NCBI GenBank assembly: GCA_944386645.1
Contig: CALXBW010000010.1
Location: 1-55,667, forward strand
DNA: 55,667 nucleotides
Direction of reading: 5' to 3'
Source: an uncultured Clostridia bacterium
GTDB lineage: Bacteria; Bacillota; Clostridia; TANB77; CAG-508
The translations under genes and the position numbers were made by a program. Shown in pieces: positions 33,471 through 44,010 of this stretch (position 1 is the first letter of the stretch; each line of letters opens with the position of its first letter). The notes below the pieces were generated by a model. The model worked only from the letters and a program-made list of their open reading frames with translations, did not search any database and was not told the origin of the DNA.

Positions 33471-34664
33471 ATGATAGAAAGGCCTAATTATATAAAGGAA
33501 TTGATAAAATTTAAAGATAAGGAATTAATAAAGATAATTACAGGAATTAGAAGATGTGGGAAAAGTACTCTAATAGAATTATATAGAGATTATTTAATTA
33601 AAAATGGAATTTCAAAAGAACAAATTATAAGTATTAACTTAGAGGATTTAAAATATAATTTTATACAAAATTATATGGATTTATATAATTATATAAATGA
33701 TAATTTATTACATGATAAAAAAAATTATGTATTTATAGACGAAATACAAAGAATACCAGAATTTCAAAAGGTTGCAGATAGTTTATATCTAAATAAGCAA
33801 ATCGACTTATATATTACAGGCTCAAATGCAAATTTACTATCTTCAGAATTATCTACATTATTAACAGGTAGATATATAGAAATTAAAATGTTACCACTCT
33901 CTTTTAAAGAATATAAATCAACTAAAAAAACAGATAATTTAGAAGAGATCTATCAAAAATATATTTCTTTAGGGTCATTTCCATATACAATACAATTAGA
34001 TGAAGATGAAATAAGTATGTACCTTAGTAGCCTATATAATGATGTTATAATAAAAGATGTAATGATTAGAAAAGGAATATCAGATGAGACAATGCTAAAA
34101 AGTGTAGCTATGTTTACTTTAGATAATATTGGTAATCTTTTATCAACAAATAATATAGCTAATACTATGAAAAATAATGGTAGACCAATTAATGTCAGAA
34201 CAGTAGAAAGATATTTAGAAGGCTTCATAGAATCTTTTTTCTTATACAAGGCAAGTAGATACGATATAAAAGGAAAACAATATTTAAAAACTGGCGAAAA
34301 ATATTATGTTTCTGATTTGGGATTGAGATATTTTATGTTAGGGAGAAAATTAGGTGATAGAGGACATATATTAGAAAATGTGGTTTATTTAGAATTATTA
34401 AGACGAGGTTATGATGTTTATATAGGAAAAATGGATGAATATGAAGTAGATTTTGTTGCTTTAAATAGTAAAGGAAGAATATATATTCAAGTTTGTGAGA
34501 CTTTAAGAGATAATGAAAATAGAATACTTGCTAGAGAATTAAATTCATTAGAAAAAATTAATGATAATTATGAAAAAATGATATTAACTTTAGATAATAT
34601 GCCGATATCAAATGAGAATGGGATAATAGTAAGAAATGTTTTGGATTGGCTAATTGATTTCTAA
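33471..34664 (+). CDS. AAA-type ATPase with DUF4143 domain
   Basis: 397 residues from ATG 33471 (TGGAGG at 33456-33461). N-terminal P-loop ATPase domain with GIRRCGKSTLIELYRDYL and Walker B YVFIDEIQRIPEF; sensor ITGSNANLLS; winged-helix/DUF4143 C-terminal half with YYVSDLGLRYFMLG, LENVVYLELLRRGYDVYIGK and the nuclease-like core EVDFVAL. These proteins are abundant in gut Firmicutes and Bacteroidota. The nuclease-like end keeps the E-x-D-F motif, but the biological role is unknown. Confidence 0.8.
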   Translation: MIERPNYIKELIKFKDKELIKIITGIRRCGKSTLIELYRDYLIKNGISKEQIISINLEDLKYNFIQNYMDLYNYINDNLLHDKKNYVFIDEIQRIPEFQKVADSLYLNKQIDLYITGSNANLLSSELSTLLTGRYIEIKMLPLSFKEYKSTKKTDNLEEIYQKYISLGSFPYTIQLDEDEISMYLSSLYNDVIIKDVMIRKGISDETMLKSVAMFTLDNIGNLLSTNNIANTMKNNGRPINVRTVERYLEGFIESFFLYKASRYDIKGKQYLKTGEKYYVSDLGLRYFMLGRKLGDRGHILENVVYLELLRRGYDVYIGKMDEYEVDFVALNSKGRIYIQVCETLRDNENRILARELNSLEKINDNYEKMILTLDNMPISNENGIIVRNVLDWLIDF

Positions 34665-34759
34665 TTATTTTTGATAGATTTAATAAATGTATTAATGTTG
34701 AGGAGCATTGCTTGATAATATTATAATACAGATATATAATCAATTTTGGAGGAATATGT

Positions 34760-35138
34760 ATGAGTTTATATAAATATAAAAATATACAATTAACAAATAA
34801 AATTGATGAGGCTAATTGTGTAACTCATTCTGGATGCTTTCATATTGACGATGTGATTAGCATTTGATAAGGATTTACCATATAGGAAAGCTGTTAAACT
34901 TTTGAAAAATAATAAAATAAAATACATAATTTTAAAATCACGAAGAGAAGGATATGACATTAGAATAATAAAAGATTCATGTAAGTTTAAAGATGAAATA
35001 GTAAAAACAGAAAATATAAATTATGCTAGAAATTTAGCAGAAATAAAAGATTTAATATATGCAGATACTAATGGAAAACTATGTTGTACAAAGACATTAG
35101 ATGGTGCAATTAAGCTTATTGAATATAATGAAATTTAA
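34760..35138 (+). pseudogene. Remnant of a MYG1-family (UPF0160) protein
   Basis: ATG 34760 after TTGGAGGA starts 35 residues ending CVTHSGCFHIDDVISI, the metal-binding N-terminus of MYG1-type DHH-like exonucleases, then TGA. The C-terminal 90 residues continue in the +1 frame (AVKLLKNNKIKYIILKSRRE through GAIKLIEYNE). The intact protein is around 300 residues, so a large internal deletion and a frame change have destroyed it. No CGG codon is involved here. Confidence 0.5.
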
Positions 35139-35159
35139 AGATAAAATAAAAGTTGAAAA

Positions 35160-35200
35160 GGATCAGTTCTTATACTGGTCTATTTTTGTTGTATAGACCA
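35160..35200 (+). terminator. Two mutually exclusive hairpins
   Basis: GGATCAG (35160-35166) can pair with CTGGTCT (35175-35181), followed by ATTTTTG. Alternatively TGGTCTAT (35176-35183) pairs with ATAGACCA (35193-35200). The shared arm gives a terminator/anti-terminator-like switch, or simply two overlapping terminators. Confidence 0.45.
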
Positions 35201-35291
35201 ATGTATAATTAAAATTATCTATAAAATAAACTAAAAATATTTACAATGACTGAAAGTAGCAATAATGTATTTGGATACTCAGTCAAATATC

Positions 35292-35320
35292 TTGTTTTTT
35301 GCAAAATAATATGTCATAAT
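35292..35320 (+). promoter_or_regulatory. Promoter of the natAB-like operon
   Basis: TTGTTT (35292-35297), a 17-nt spacer and CATAAT (35315-35320). Confidence 0.5.
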
Positions 35321-35360
35321 ATCGCCTGTAAGATTAAAATAAAAAGGGGAGAGAGTGTGA

Positions 35361-36119
35361 ATGATTAAAGTAGAGCATATAACAAAAAAGTTTATTAGAA
35401 ATAAAAGCAAAAAAGAAAAAGAAGAATTTTATGCAGACAATGACATCACATTTGAGGCAAATGATGGAGAAATTATAGGAATACTTGGACCAAATGGTGC
35501 AGGTAAAACTACTTTATTGAGAATGATAGCAGGAATATTAGAACCAACTGAAGGAAAAATAACTTTTGATGGGATGAATTATAAAGACAATGAAATTGAG
35601 ATTAAACAAAATATTGCTTATTTATCAGGAAATACAAAGATATATGATACATTGTCAACTTATGAATTATTAAAAATGTGTTGTGACATATATGGAGTAG
35701 ATAAAGAAAAAAGTGAAGAAAGAATAAAAGAAATCACAAAAGTATTAGGAATGGAACAATTTTTATATAACAAAATTGCAAATTTATCAACAGGTCAAAC
35801 TCAAAAAGTAAATTTAGCTAGATGTTTAGTTCATAACCCAAAATATTATATTTTAGATGAAGCAACAACGGGATTAGATATTATATCTAGCCAAATTATA
35901 TTAAACTTCATAAAAGAAGAAAGAGATAAAGGAAAAACAATACTATATTCTACACATTATATGGAAGAGGCAGAAAATATATGTAACAGGGTTATTATGA
36001 TAAACAAAGGAAAGATAATAAAGACTGGAACACCAGATGAAATAAAAAAAGATACAAATACTACAAATTTAAGAGATGCGTTTTTTACAATGATTGGAGG
36101 TGTTTCAGATGAAGAATAA
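35361..36119 (+). CDS. ABC transporter ATPase, NatA-like
   Basis: 252 residues with Walker A GPNGAGKTTLL, signature LSTGQTQKVNLA, Walker B YYILDEATTGLD and STHYMEEAENICNRV. It has an acidic/basic insertion near the start (KSKKEKEEF), as in NatA-type ATPases. It forms an exporter with the next gene, which it overlaps by 11 nt. Substrate by family: Na+ or a small toxic compound; not determinable here. Confidence 0.85.
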   Translation: MIKVEHITKKFIRNKSKKEKEEFYADNDITFEANDGEIIGILGPNGAGKTTLLRMIAGILEPTEGKITFDGMNYKDNEIEIKQNIAYLSGNTKIYDTLSTYELLKMCCDIYGVDKEKSEERIKEITKVLGMEQFLYNKIANLSTGQTQKVNLARCLVHNPKYYILDEATTGLDIISSQIILNFIKEERDKGKTILYSTHYMEEAENICNRVIMINKGKIIKTGTPDEIKKDTNTTNLRDAFFTMIGGVSDEE

Positions 36120-37257
36120 TTTATGGAATATATTAAAGAAAGAATTAAGAGAGTTATTTAGAGATAGAAAATCATTAGTAATGATGTTAATAATACCAAT
36201 ATTTATACCACTTTTAATTATTGGAATGTCTGCTTTATTTGAATCACAAGTAAGTAAAGATGTAAGTGAGTATAATAAAGTTGGTTTTGCATATGAAATG
36301 ACAGAAGCCGAAAAAAGTATTGCACAGGAAATGAAAATTGAAATTGTAAATGGAAATGAAGAAGAATTAAAGCAAAAATATGATGAAGGAGAAATAGACT
36401 TATACATAACGAAAGATGGAGATAAATATATTATAAATACTGATGGTTCGGATACAAGTACATATTCAAGTAGTTTAATGGAAACATATTTTAATACATA
36501 TAAACAATATCTACAACAAAATTATTTACAAGAAAATAATATTAATCCAGACGAAGTATTAAATATTATTACAGTAGAAGAAAATATGATAGAACAAGAT
36601 AATTATTTTGCAAATTATATAAAGAATTATGCTTTTCTTTTTATAATGATGGCAATAACAGTTTCAGCAACATATCCAGCAACAGATACAACAGCAGGTG
36701 AAAGAGAAAGAGGAACTTTAGAAACATTACTTACATTTCCAATAAAAAGTAAAGATATAATTGTGGGAAAATTTTTAGGAGTAACTGTTTCTTCAATTAT
36801 TACAGGTATTATAAGTTTAGTATTAGCAATTGTTTCGTTAATAATTACGAAAAATATGTTTTCAATATACGATGGAATAGATATAATGTATTCTCCTATA
36901 ACGATACTATTTGCAGTAATTGTAATTATTGCATATTCATTCTTTATAAGTGGATTATGTATTGCTATTGCAAGTACATCAAAAACATTTAAAGAAGCAC
37001 AAAGTGCATTAACACCACTAACATTTATATCATTCTTTCCTGGTATGATTGCATTTATGATGGGTCTAACAACAACACCAATACTTTCAATAATACCATT
37101 CTTAAACTTTACATTGATATTTACAGATATAAATAATGGAACAATTGATTTATTAAATATAGCGTTAATGACTATATCTACAATTATATATATAAGTTTA
37201 GTATTTGCACATATAATAAAACAATATAAATCAGAGAAAGTATTATTTGCTAAATAG
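36109..37257 (+). CDS. ABC-2 permease, NatB-like
   Basis: 382 residues from ATG 36109 (GGAGGTG just upstream). An N-terminal membrane segment (about 20-42) is followed by an extracytoplasmic domain of about 130 residues, then five more segments with the ABC-2 loop TTAGERERGTLETLLTFP. This is the NatB/ABC2_membrane_3 architecture. A strong terminator follows. Confidence 0.85.
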   Translation: MKNNLWNILKKELRELFRDRKSLVMMLIIPIFIPLLIIGMSALFESQVSKDVSEYNKVGFAYEMTEAEKSIAQEMKIEIVNGNEEELKQKYDEGEIDLYITKDGDKYIINTDGSDTSTYSSSLMETYFNTYKQYLQQNYLQENNINPDEVLNIITVEENMIEQDNYFANYIKNYAFLFIMMAITVSATYPATDTTAGERERGTLETLLTFPIKSKDIIVGKFLGVTVSSIITGIISLVLAIVSLIITKNMFSIYDGIDIMYSPITILFAVIVIIAYSFFISGLCIAIASTSKTFKEAQSALTPLTFISFFPGMIAFMMGLTTTPILSIIPFLNFTLIFTDINNGTIDLLNIALMTISTIIYISLVFAHIIKQYKSEKVLFAK

Positions 37258-37260
37258 TTT

Positions 37261-37299
37261 ACAAGAAAAGTGAAGATTTTTAATTTTCACTTTTCTTGT
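37261..37299 (+). terminator. Terminator of the natAB-like operon
   Basis: ACAAGAAAAGTGAA (37261-37274) pairs perfectly with TTCACTTTTCTTGT (37286-37299). Confidence 0.85.
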
Positions 37300-37428
37300 T
37301 TTGCTTTTGAAAATGTACAAGAAGAAAAAAATAAATATCCAGATAAAAAGTCTCTCTAGAATGTCCTTAAAATATAATTCTTATGGTATAATTTTTTATA
37401 GTAATATGAGAATGAAAGTGTGTTGTAT

Positions 37429-37641
37429 ATGAAGAATATATTTAAATTTTTGTATGGTGTATCAATGATTTTAATTGTTGCCTTTGCTATTATAGTAGGA
37501 GTAGATTATTCTAACTATAATACTTTTGAAAATTCTGCACCATTTTATAGTTTGGTACTTGTTAGAATATTAGAGTTTATAGTACCAAGTGTTATAATTT
37601 TTGTTGTTTCAAAAGTACTTAAGAAGAAATATTTAAAATAA
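37429..37641 (+). CDS. Small two-TM membrane protein (70 aa)
   Basis: Two hydrophobic segments (about 6-25 and 41-62) with a basic end (KVLKKKYLK). It precedes an ABC permease gene by 12 bp. A TATGGTATAAT-like -10 lies at about 37383-37392. The ribosome binding site is weak, so the exact start (GTG 37420 or ATG 37429) is uncertain. Function unknown. Confidence 0.55.
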   Translation: MKNIFKFLYGVSMILIVAFAIIVGVDYSNYNTFENSAPFYSLVLVRILEFIVPSVIIFVVSKVLKKKYLK

Positions 37642-37653
37642 TAGGGGGATAGT

Positions 37654-38628
37654 ATGTTTAATTTAGTTAAAAATGAATTAATTAAAATATTTAAGAGAAA
37701 AAATATTTATATATTATTTTTATTAGCGCTTATAATAATTTTTGGTTATAACATATTTGAAAAATCTATTAATAGTAATCTTAATATAAGTGAACAGTAT
37801 GTAAGATCTTATAATCAAGATAAAATGTATCTTGAGAATTACGAAACTTTAAAGATTAAAGAAGAATATTCAGATATTTTAGAAAGAGTAAATTTAGAAA
37901 AGTATGCTATTGAAAATAATATTAGATATAATATTTTATTAAATACCGAAAATAAAAATGCTATTTTGCCATCTGATGCAAGAATTTTACTTATGAAGTT
38001 TTTTAATAATTTTGATATAATTATAATATTTTTTATAATTTATTTAGCAAGTACAATTATATATGAAGAATATAATAATGGAACTGTTAAAAATCTTTTG
38101 GTTAAACCGCATAGAAGAAGCTCAATTTTATTCTCTAAGATAATAACTACCATATTTGTTACATTATTTACAGCAATTATAATTATTCTATTCCAATATA
38201 TAATAGGTGGAATAATATTTGGATTTGATAGTTACTCATTAGAAGCTATTAGATATAATCATTTAACTCAAAATATAGATGTTATAAATTTAGTATATTA
38301 TATGCTTTTAATATTTGTATCTAAACTTCCAATGTATTTATTAGTCATATTTACATCATTATTGTTAAGTGTATTTATAAATAATATAGGGATTAATATT
38401 TTAATTTCTTTAGGATTATATATGGTAACTAATTTAGGATTATTATTTAATGATATAACAAAATATTTATTTATATATAACTGGGATATAAGTAAATATA
38501 TATTCGGAAATGCAGAAACAGTAAATGGAAGTATTAATACACCAATAATAATATCATGTATATGGTTGATATTAATTACAATAATATTATTTATTAGATT
38601 TAATAGAAAAGATATAGTTAATGAATAA
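37654..38628 (+). CDS. ABC-2 permease of the second transporter set (copy 1)
   Basis: 324 residues. It starts MFNLVKNELIKIFKRKNIY, shares that start with the permease at 39566, and has the conserved loop IYEEYNNGTVKNLLVKPHRRSSIL. About six membrane segments are present, the first at 20-34, with a short extracytoplasmic domain of about 85 residues after it. AGGGGGAT precedes ATG. It shares the ATPase encoded between the two permeases. Confidence 0.82.
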   Translation: MFNLVKNELIKIFKRKNIYILFLLALIIIFGYNIFEKSINSNLNISEQYVRSYNQDKMYLENYETLKIKEEYSDILERVNLEKYAIENNIRYNILLNTENKNAILPSDARILLMKFFNNFDIIIIFFIIYLASTIIYEEYNNGTVKNLLVKPHRRSSILFSKIITTIFVTLFTAIIIILFQYIIGGIIFGFDSYSLEAIRYNHLTQNIDVINLVYYMLLIFVSKLPMYLLVIFTSLLLSVFINNIGINILISLGLYMVTNLGLLFNDITKYLFIYNWDISKYIFGNAETVNGSINTPIIISCIWLILITIILFIRFNRKDIVNE

Positions 38629-38667
38629 ATTTTTGTTAGAGCTAAATTAGCTCAAGTGGAGGTTAAG

Positions 38668-39573
38668 ATGGAAATATTAAAATGTGAAAATTTAAAAAAA
38701 CAAGTGAAAAATAAAGTAATTGTAGAAAACATTTCTTTTTCGATGGATAAGGGAGATGTAGTTGGATTCATAGGACCAAATGGAGCTGGTAAAACAACTA
38801 CTATTAAGCTAATTTTAGGATTAATAAAATTAACAGAAGGAAAAGTATATATAGATGGATATGATATTCAAAAGAACTTCATAAAAGCAATGGAAAAAGT
38901 TGGAGCAATTGTTGAAACTCCTGATTTATACATGTATTTAAGTGGATATGATAATTTAAAATTAACAGCGAATAATTATAAAAATATAACGAAAGAAAGA
39001 ATGAATGAAGTAATAAAAAAGGTCGGATTAGAAAATAGAATAAAGGATAAAGTGTCTACTTATTCTTTAGGAATGAGACAAAGACTTGGAATAGCTGAAG
39101 CAATTATTAATAGTCCAGAATTGTTAATCTTAGATGAACCAACAAATGGATTAGATATAGAAGGTACTATTGAAATAAGAAATTTAATAAAAGAATTATC
39201 TAATGAAGGAATTGCAATATTAATATCTAGCCATAATTTAACAGAAATTGACAATCTTTGTAATAGAATTATAGCAATAAAAAACGGTAAAATTATTACA
39301 AATGATACGATTGATAACTTTAAAACTTTTTCTAATGAAACAACTTATATTTTAGAATTAGACAATTTAGATAATTTAGATCAAGTAATTTTAAAATATA
39401 AATATGAAGTGATTTCTAAAAATAAAATAAGAGTATATATTACTAAGGAAGAAATAACAAATTTTATGGAAAATTTAATAAAAAGTAGATATCAAATTTA
39501 TTCTATGCAAGAAGAAAAATTAACTTCAGAACAAGCTTTTATAAAAAAAGTAGGTGAGAATAAAATTGATTAA
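38668..39573 (+). CDS. ABC transporter ATPase of the second set
   Basis: 301 residues from ATG 38668 (GTGGAGG just upstream). Walker A GPNGAGKTTTI, signature YSLGMRQRLG, Walker B LLILDEPTNGLD, H-loop SSHNLTEI. It resembles BcrA/lantibiotic-immunity ATPases, like the one at 11206. It overlaps the next permease by 8 nt, so they are coupled. Confidence 0.87.
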   Translation: MEILKCENLKKQVKNKVIVENISFSMDKGDVVGFIGPNGAGKTTTIKLILGLIKLTEGKVYIDGYDIQKNFIKAMEKVGAIVETPDLYMYLSGYDNLKLTANNYKNITKERMNEVIKKVGLENRIKDKVSTYSLGMRQRLGIAEAIINSPELLILDEPTNGLDIEGTIEIRNLIKELSNEGIAILISSHNLTEIDNLCNRIIAIKNGKIITNDTIDNFKTFSNETTYILELDNLDNLDQVILKYKYEVISKNKIRVYITKEEITNFMENLIKSRYQIYSMQEEKLTSEQAFIKKVGENKID

Positions 39574-41083
39574 ATTAGTAAAAAATGAATTAATAAAGAT
39601 TTTTAAGAGAAAAAGTATATATATATTATTAATAATTTCTATGATTACAATTATTATATATAATTATATGAATCCAGACCAAAACAATGTTACTTTAAGA
39701 ATGAGTACTAATGATTTAAATGTTTCTTTATTGGAAAGTGGTATAAAAAATACACAAAATGAGTTGCAGAATTTAAATGGTAATATAGAAACTTTAATTA
39801 GCCAAAATGAAAGTCTAGAGTTTGCTAAATTGTATAATGAGTTTGAAAAAGACTCTTGGCAAAGATATGCTTTAAATGAAGAAAGAACAGGATATGGTTT
39901 TGCAAACAAATCTGATTTATCATATAATCAAGACATAACAAATAACATAAAGATAATTAAAGAATATGAATTAAATCCAAATACAGAAGTAACAGAAGAA
40001 CAATACAATAAAGCAATAAAAAAATATAATGATTATTTAGATGTACTACATTCTGATAATTGGAAAGAATATACTAAATATAAAATTAATAGTTTAAATG
40101 AAGAAAAAACTTCAGCTTCAGAAGAAGATGTTAAATGGTTAGAAATAGAAATTGATATAAATCGTTTGAGGTTAGATAATAATATTCAATATAAAGATGA
40201 CATAATGAATACATATATAGAGCAATATAGAGAGGAAAGTTATTATTTACAAAGTAATGAAGAATTAAAAGAAAAAGATGATTTCATAAAAAAACAAATA
40301 AAAGTAACACTAGGTAATATTAGTTTAATTAGATATGCAATAGAGAATAATATATCACAAGATATATCTTCTGAGACGTTTAATATAATAGTAGAAAATA
40401 AAATAGATGCGAGAATTAGTTTTATTAGAACATTTGAAAATTTTAATTTAATTATAGTAATAATTGCAATATACATATCTTGTATGATAGTAACAGAAGA
40501 AACTAATAAGCGAACCATTAAAAATTTATTAACAAAGCCTCATAAAAGAAGCTCTATATTAATTTCTAAAATGATAGCTTGCCTTATTACAGTATTAATT
40601 TCAATGGTATTTATTTGTGTATCTCAATATATTGTAGGTGGTTTAATTTATGGATTTGATAGTTATAATCTAGGTTATATAGGATATAATTTTAATACTG
40701 AAAATGTATTTATTATGAGTGTTGTTCAATTTATACTATTTGAAGGTTTAGCAAAATTGCCAATGTATATTATAATAATATTGTTCTGTATATTTATTGG
40801 AACAATCAATAATAATACTTCTATGTCTATGATTTTAACACTTATAATATTTATATTAGCCAGTACGATACTTGCAGAATGGTCAAAAGTTGAAAGTTTA
40901 GCAACAGTATCTAAATATTTTATTACTAATAACTGGGACTTTAGTACATATTTATTTGGAAATTTTTCAGAGATACCAGGGATTAATTTAGAATTTTCAA
41001 TTTTTATATTTATTGTTTATTTTTCTGTTTTAGTTATAAGTTCTATTAAAATATTTAACAATAAGGAAATTAATAATAAATAA
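39566..41083 (+). CDS. ABC-2 permease of the second set (copy 2, with enlarged external domain)
   Basis: 505 residues. Start TTG 39566 gives IKLVKNELIKIFKRKSIY, lining up with copy 1; GTG 39554 is the alternative. The membrane core is the same as copy 1 (KRTIKNLLTKPHKRSSIL; SQYIVGGLIYGFDSYN). The extracytoplasmic domain after the first segment is about 260 residues and rich in charged helices, with Gln/Asn (NTQNELQNLNGNIETLI) and probable coiled coil. The two permeases probably make a heterodimer with one enlarged sensor or capture domain. Confidence 0.8.
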   Translation: MIKLVKNELIKIFKRKSIYILLIISMITIIIYNYMNPDQNNVTLRMSTNDLNVSLLESGIKNTQNELQNLNGNIETLISQNESLEFAKLYNEFEKDSWQRYALNEERTGYGFANKSDLSYNQDITNNIKIIKEYELNPNTEVTEEQYNKAIKKYNDYLDVLHSDNWKEYTKYKINSLNEEKTSASEEDVKWLEIEIDINRLRLDNNIQYKDDIMNTYIEQYREESYYLQSNEELKEKDDFIKKQIKVTLGNISLIRYAIENNISQDISSETFNIIVENKIDARISFIRTFENFNLIIVIIAIYISCMIVTEETNKRTIKNLLTKPHKRSSILISKMIACLITVLISMVFICVSQYIVGGLIYGFDSYNLGYIGYNFNTENVFIMSVVQFILFEGLAKLPMYIIIILFCIFIGTINNNTSMSMILTLIIFILASTILAEWSKVESLATVSKYFITNNWDFSTYLFGNFSEIPGINLEFSIFIFIVYFSVLVISSIKIFNNKEINNK

Positions 41084-41151
41084 TTATTATAACTTAGAAT
41101 AATATAAATACAAAAGATGTAGATAAGAATAATCATTCATTTTGTAATTTA

Positions 41152-41180
41152 TTGTACTTGCATCTAAATTATGGTATAAA
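41152..41180 (+). promoter_or_regulatory. clpB promoter
   Basis: TTGTAC (41152-41157), a 17-nt spacer and TATAAA (41175-41180). No CIRCE, CtsR or HrcA operator is seen between it and the start. Confidence 0.55.
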
Positions 41181-41247
41181 TAAAATGTACGCAAAAAATC
41201 AATAATAGCATAATTAATTTAAGTATTAAGATTGGAGGAATGGGAAG

Positions 41248-43836
41248 ATGAATGCACAAAAATTTACACAAAAATCTTTAGAAGCAATACAAAATGCACA
41301 AAACTTAGCAGTGCAAAATCAGAATTCACAAATAGAAGAGGAACATTTGATTTTAGCGTTATTGGAGCAAGAAGATAGTTTGATAAAAGAATTACTAAAT
41401 AAAATGGGAGTACCAGACAATTTTGAAAGAGATATACGAAATAAAGTAGAAAATGACCCTAAAATGGTCGGAGGTGCTAGAAAAGCGGATTCTATATATG
41501 TTTCACAAGATGTTGATTTAGTTTTAACAGATTCAGAAAAAATAGCAGATAGAATGAAAGATGAATATGTTTCTGTAGAACATATCATGCTTGCAATTTT
41601 TAATAATACAAGCCGTGAAATTAAAGAAATATTTAAAAGATACAATATAAATAAGAATGATTTCTTAAAAGCATTGTCAAGTGTACGAGGCAATACTAGA
41701 GTAACAAGTGATAATCCAGAAAGTACATATGATGTACTAAAAAAATATGGACAAGACTTAGTACAAATGGCAAGAGAACAAAAATTAGATCCTGTAATTG
41801 GTAGAGATAAAGAAATAAGAAATGTAATTACAATATTATCAAGAAAAACAAAAAATAATCCATGTTTAATAGGCGAACCAGGTGTCGGAAAAACAGCAAT
41901 AGTAGAAGGATTAGCATTGAGAATTGTAAGAGGAGATGTACCAGAAAACTTACAAGATTGCACTATATTTTCTCTAGATATGAGTTCATTAGTTGCTGGT
42001 GCTAAATATAGAGGAGAATTTGAGGAAAGATTAAAAGCAGTTTTACAGGAAGTAAAGAAAAGTGAAGGAAAAATCATTTTATTTATTGATGAAATTCATA
42101 CTATTGTTGGAGCTGGAAGAACAGATGGTGCAATGGATGCAGGAAATATATTAAAACCAATGCTTGCAAGAGGAGAACTTCATTGCATAGGTGCTACCAC
42201 ATTAAATGAATATAGGCAATATATAGAAAAAGACCAAGCATTAGAAAGACGTTTTCAACCAGTAATGGTAGATGAGCCAAGTGTTGAAGATACTATTTCA
42301 ATTTTAAGAGGATTGAAAGAAAGATATGAAGTATTCCATGGTGTAAAAATTTCTGATAGTAGTTTAATTGCAGCAGCTACATTATCACATAGGTACATAT
42401 CAGATAGATTTTTACCAGATAAGGCAATAGACTTAGTGGATGAAGCATGCAGTTTAATAAAAACTGAAATGAAATCAATGCCAGTTGAATTAGATGAAGT
42501 TTCAAGGAAAATAATGCAATTAGAGATAGAAGAAACAGTATTATCAAAAGAAAAAGATGAGTTTTCAAAACAAAGATTAGATGATATTAAAAAAGAAAAA
42601 TCAGAACTTAAAACTAAATTTGATGCAATGAAAGCTAAATGGGACAATGAAAGACAATCTATAGAAAAAGTTCAAAAATTGAAAGAAGAAATAGAGAAAG
42701 CAAATGCACAGATAGAGCAAGCTGAAAGAAGTTATGATTTAAATAAAGTTGCAGAATTAAGATATGGCAAATTACCTGAATTACAGAAACAATTAGAAGA
42801 AGAAGAAAAAAAAGAAGGTAATAAAGAAAATGTTTTATTAAGAAATAAGGTAACAGCAGATGAAATTGCTGATATTGTTTCAAGATGGACAGGAATACCT
42901 GTAACAAAACTTATGGAAGGTGAAAGAGAGAAAATATTACATTTAAAAGACCTTCTACATAAAAGAGTAATTGGACAAGATGAAGCTGTAGAAGATGTTG
43001 CAGAAGCAATAATGAGATCAAGAGCAGGAATAAGTGATCCAAAAAAGCCAATAGGCTCATTCTTATTTTTAGGACCAACAGGTGTTGGAAAAACAGAACT
43101 TGCTAAAAGTTTAGCTGAATGCTTATTTGATGATGAACATAATTTAATTAGAATAGATATGTCAGAATATATGGAAAAATATTCTACTTCTAGATTAATA
43201 GGTGCTCCTCCAGGATATGTTGGATATGAAGAAGGAGGACAATTAACAGAAGCTGTTAGAAGAAAACCATACTCGGTTGTATTATTTGATGAAGTTGAAA
43301 AAGCACATCCAGATGTATTTAATATATTATTACAAGTATTAGATGATGGAAGAATAACAGATTCTCAAGGAAGAACGGTAGATTTTAAGAATACTATTAT
43401 CATTTTAACTTCAAATTTAGGGTCTGAATACATATTAGAAGGAATAACTGATAAAGGAGAGATTTCAGAAGAAACAAAAGAGAATGTAAATACTTTATTA
43501 AAGAAAAGCTTTAGACCAGAATTTTTAAATCGTCTAGATGAGATTGTATTTTTTAAACCATTAAAGAAGAAAGAAGTTACAAAAATTTTAGACTTATTAA
43601 TAGTAGATTTGGAAAAGAGATTAGAAGATAAACATATTACATTTGAATTAACAGATAAAGCAAAAGAATATTTAATTGATAATGGTTATGACGAAGTATA
43701 TGGTGCAAGACCATTAAAAAGATTTGTTACTAAAAAGCTAGAAACACTAATTGCTGAAAGTATATTAAAACAAGAAATTAAACCTTCATCTAAAGTAAAT
43801 ATTGATTATGAAAATAATCAACTTGTTATTGTATAG
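41248..43836 (+). CDS. clpB: ATP-dependent disaggregase ClpB
   Basis: 862 residues, full length. Clp N-domain (1-150), NBD1 with [15 protein letters not shown] and [13 protein letters not shown], middle coiled-coil domain (about 410-530), NBD2 with [16 protein letters not shown] and [21 protein letters not shown], and a C-terminal oligomerisation domain. It has the ClpB-type middle domain and no ClpP-binding IGF loop. It rescues aggregated proteins with DnaK and small Hsps such as the Hsp20 encoded at 22033. TTGGAGG precedes ATG. Confidence 0.95.
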   Translation: MNAQKFTQKSLEAIQNAQNLAVQNQNSQIEEEHLILALLEQEDSLIKELLNKMGVPDNFERDIRNKVENDPKMVGGARKADSIYVSQDVDLVLTDSEKIADRMKDEYVSVEHIMLAIFNNTSREIKEIFKRYNINKNDFLKALSSVRGNTRVTSDNPESTYDVLKKYGQDLVQMAREQKLDPVIGRDKEIRNVITILSRKTKNNPCLIGEPGVGKTAIVEGLALRIVRGDVPENLQDCTIFSLDMSSLVAGAKYRGEFEERLKAVLQEVKKSEGKIILFIDEIHTIVGAGRTDGAMDAGNILKPMLARGELHCIGATTLNEYRQYIEKDQALERRFQPVMVDEPSVEDTISILRGLKERYEVFHGVKISDSSLIAAATLSHRYISDRFLPDKAIDLVDEACSLIKTEMKSMPVELDEVSRKIMQLEIEETVLSKEKDEFSKQRLDDIKKEKSELKTKFDAMKAKWDNERQSIEKVQKLKEEIEKANAQIEQAERSYDLNKVAELRYGKLPELQKQLEEEEKKEGNKENVLLRNKVTADEIADIVSRWTGIPVTKLMEGEREKILHLKDLLHKRVIGQDEAVEDVAEAIMRSRAGISDPKKPIGSFLFLGPTGVGKTELAKSLAECLFDDEHNLIRIDMSEYMEKYSTSRLIGAPPGYVGYEEGGQLTEAVRRKPYSVVLFDEVEKAHPDVFNILLQVLDDGRITDSQGRTVDFKNTIIILTSNLGSEYILEGITDKGEISEETKENVNTLLKKSFRPEFLNRLDEIVFFKPLKKKEVTKILDLLIVDLEKRLEDKHITFELTDKAKEYLIDNGYDEVYGARPLKRFVTKKLETLIAESILKQEIKPSSKVNIDYENNQLVIV

Positions 43837-43884
43837 AAAAAATAATAAATAATAAGATTGATTTGAATATAAAGGCATCATTTT

Positions 43885-43959
43885 GTGAAACGCACCTCCG
43901 TTCAGATTATACCATAATGTCTTTTTTATTATGGTCTACTAAATGGGGGGGCATTTCAC
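43885..43959. repeat. Two-tier inverted repeat
   Basis: Outer arms GTGAAACGCACCTCC (43885-43899) and GGGGGGGCATTTCAC (43945-43959) pair with two mismatches. Inside lies ACCATAAT/ATTATGGT (43911-43918, 43928-43935). The G7 run is exceptional for this sequence. It could be a structured RNA leader for the DUF1848 gene or a small mobile-repeat footprint. Confidence 0.5.
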
Positions 43960-44010
43960 TTCAACAATTACTGAATTTAGAATAAAAATAAATATTAGGA
44001 AGTGAAAAAA

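Noticed and set aside
34860..34905. The MYG1 split as programmed frameshifting
   Set aside because: The two pieces together are far shorter than the family and no CGG is present; a deletion is simpler.
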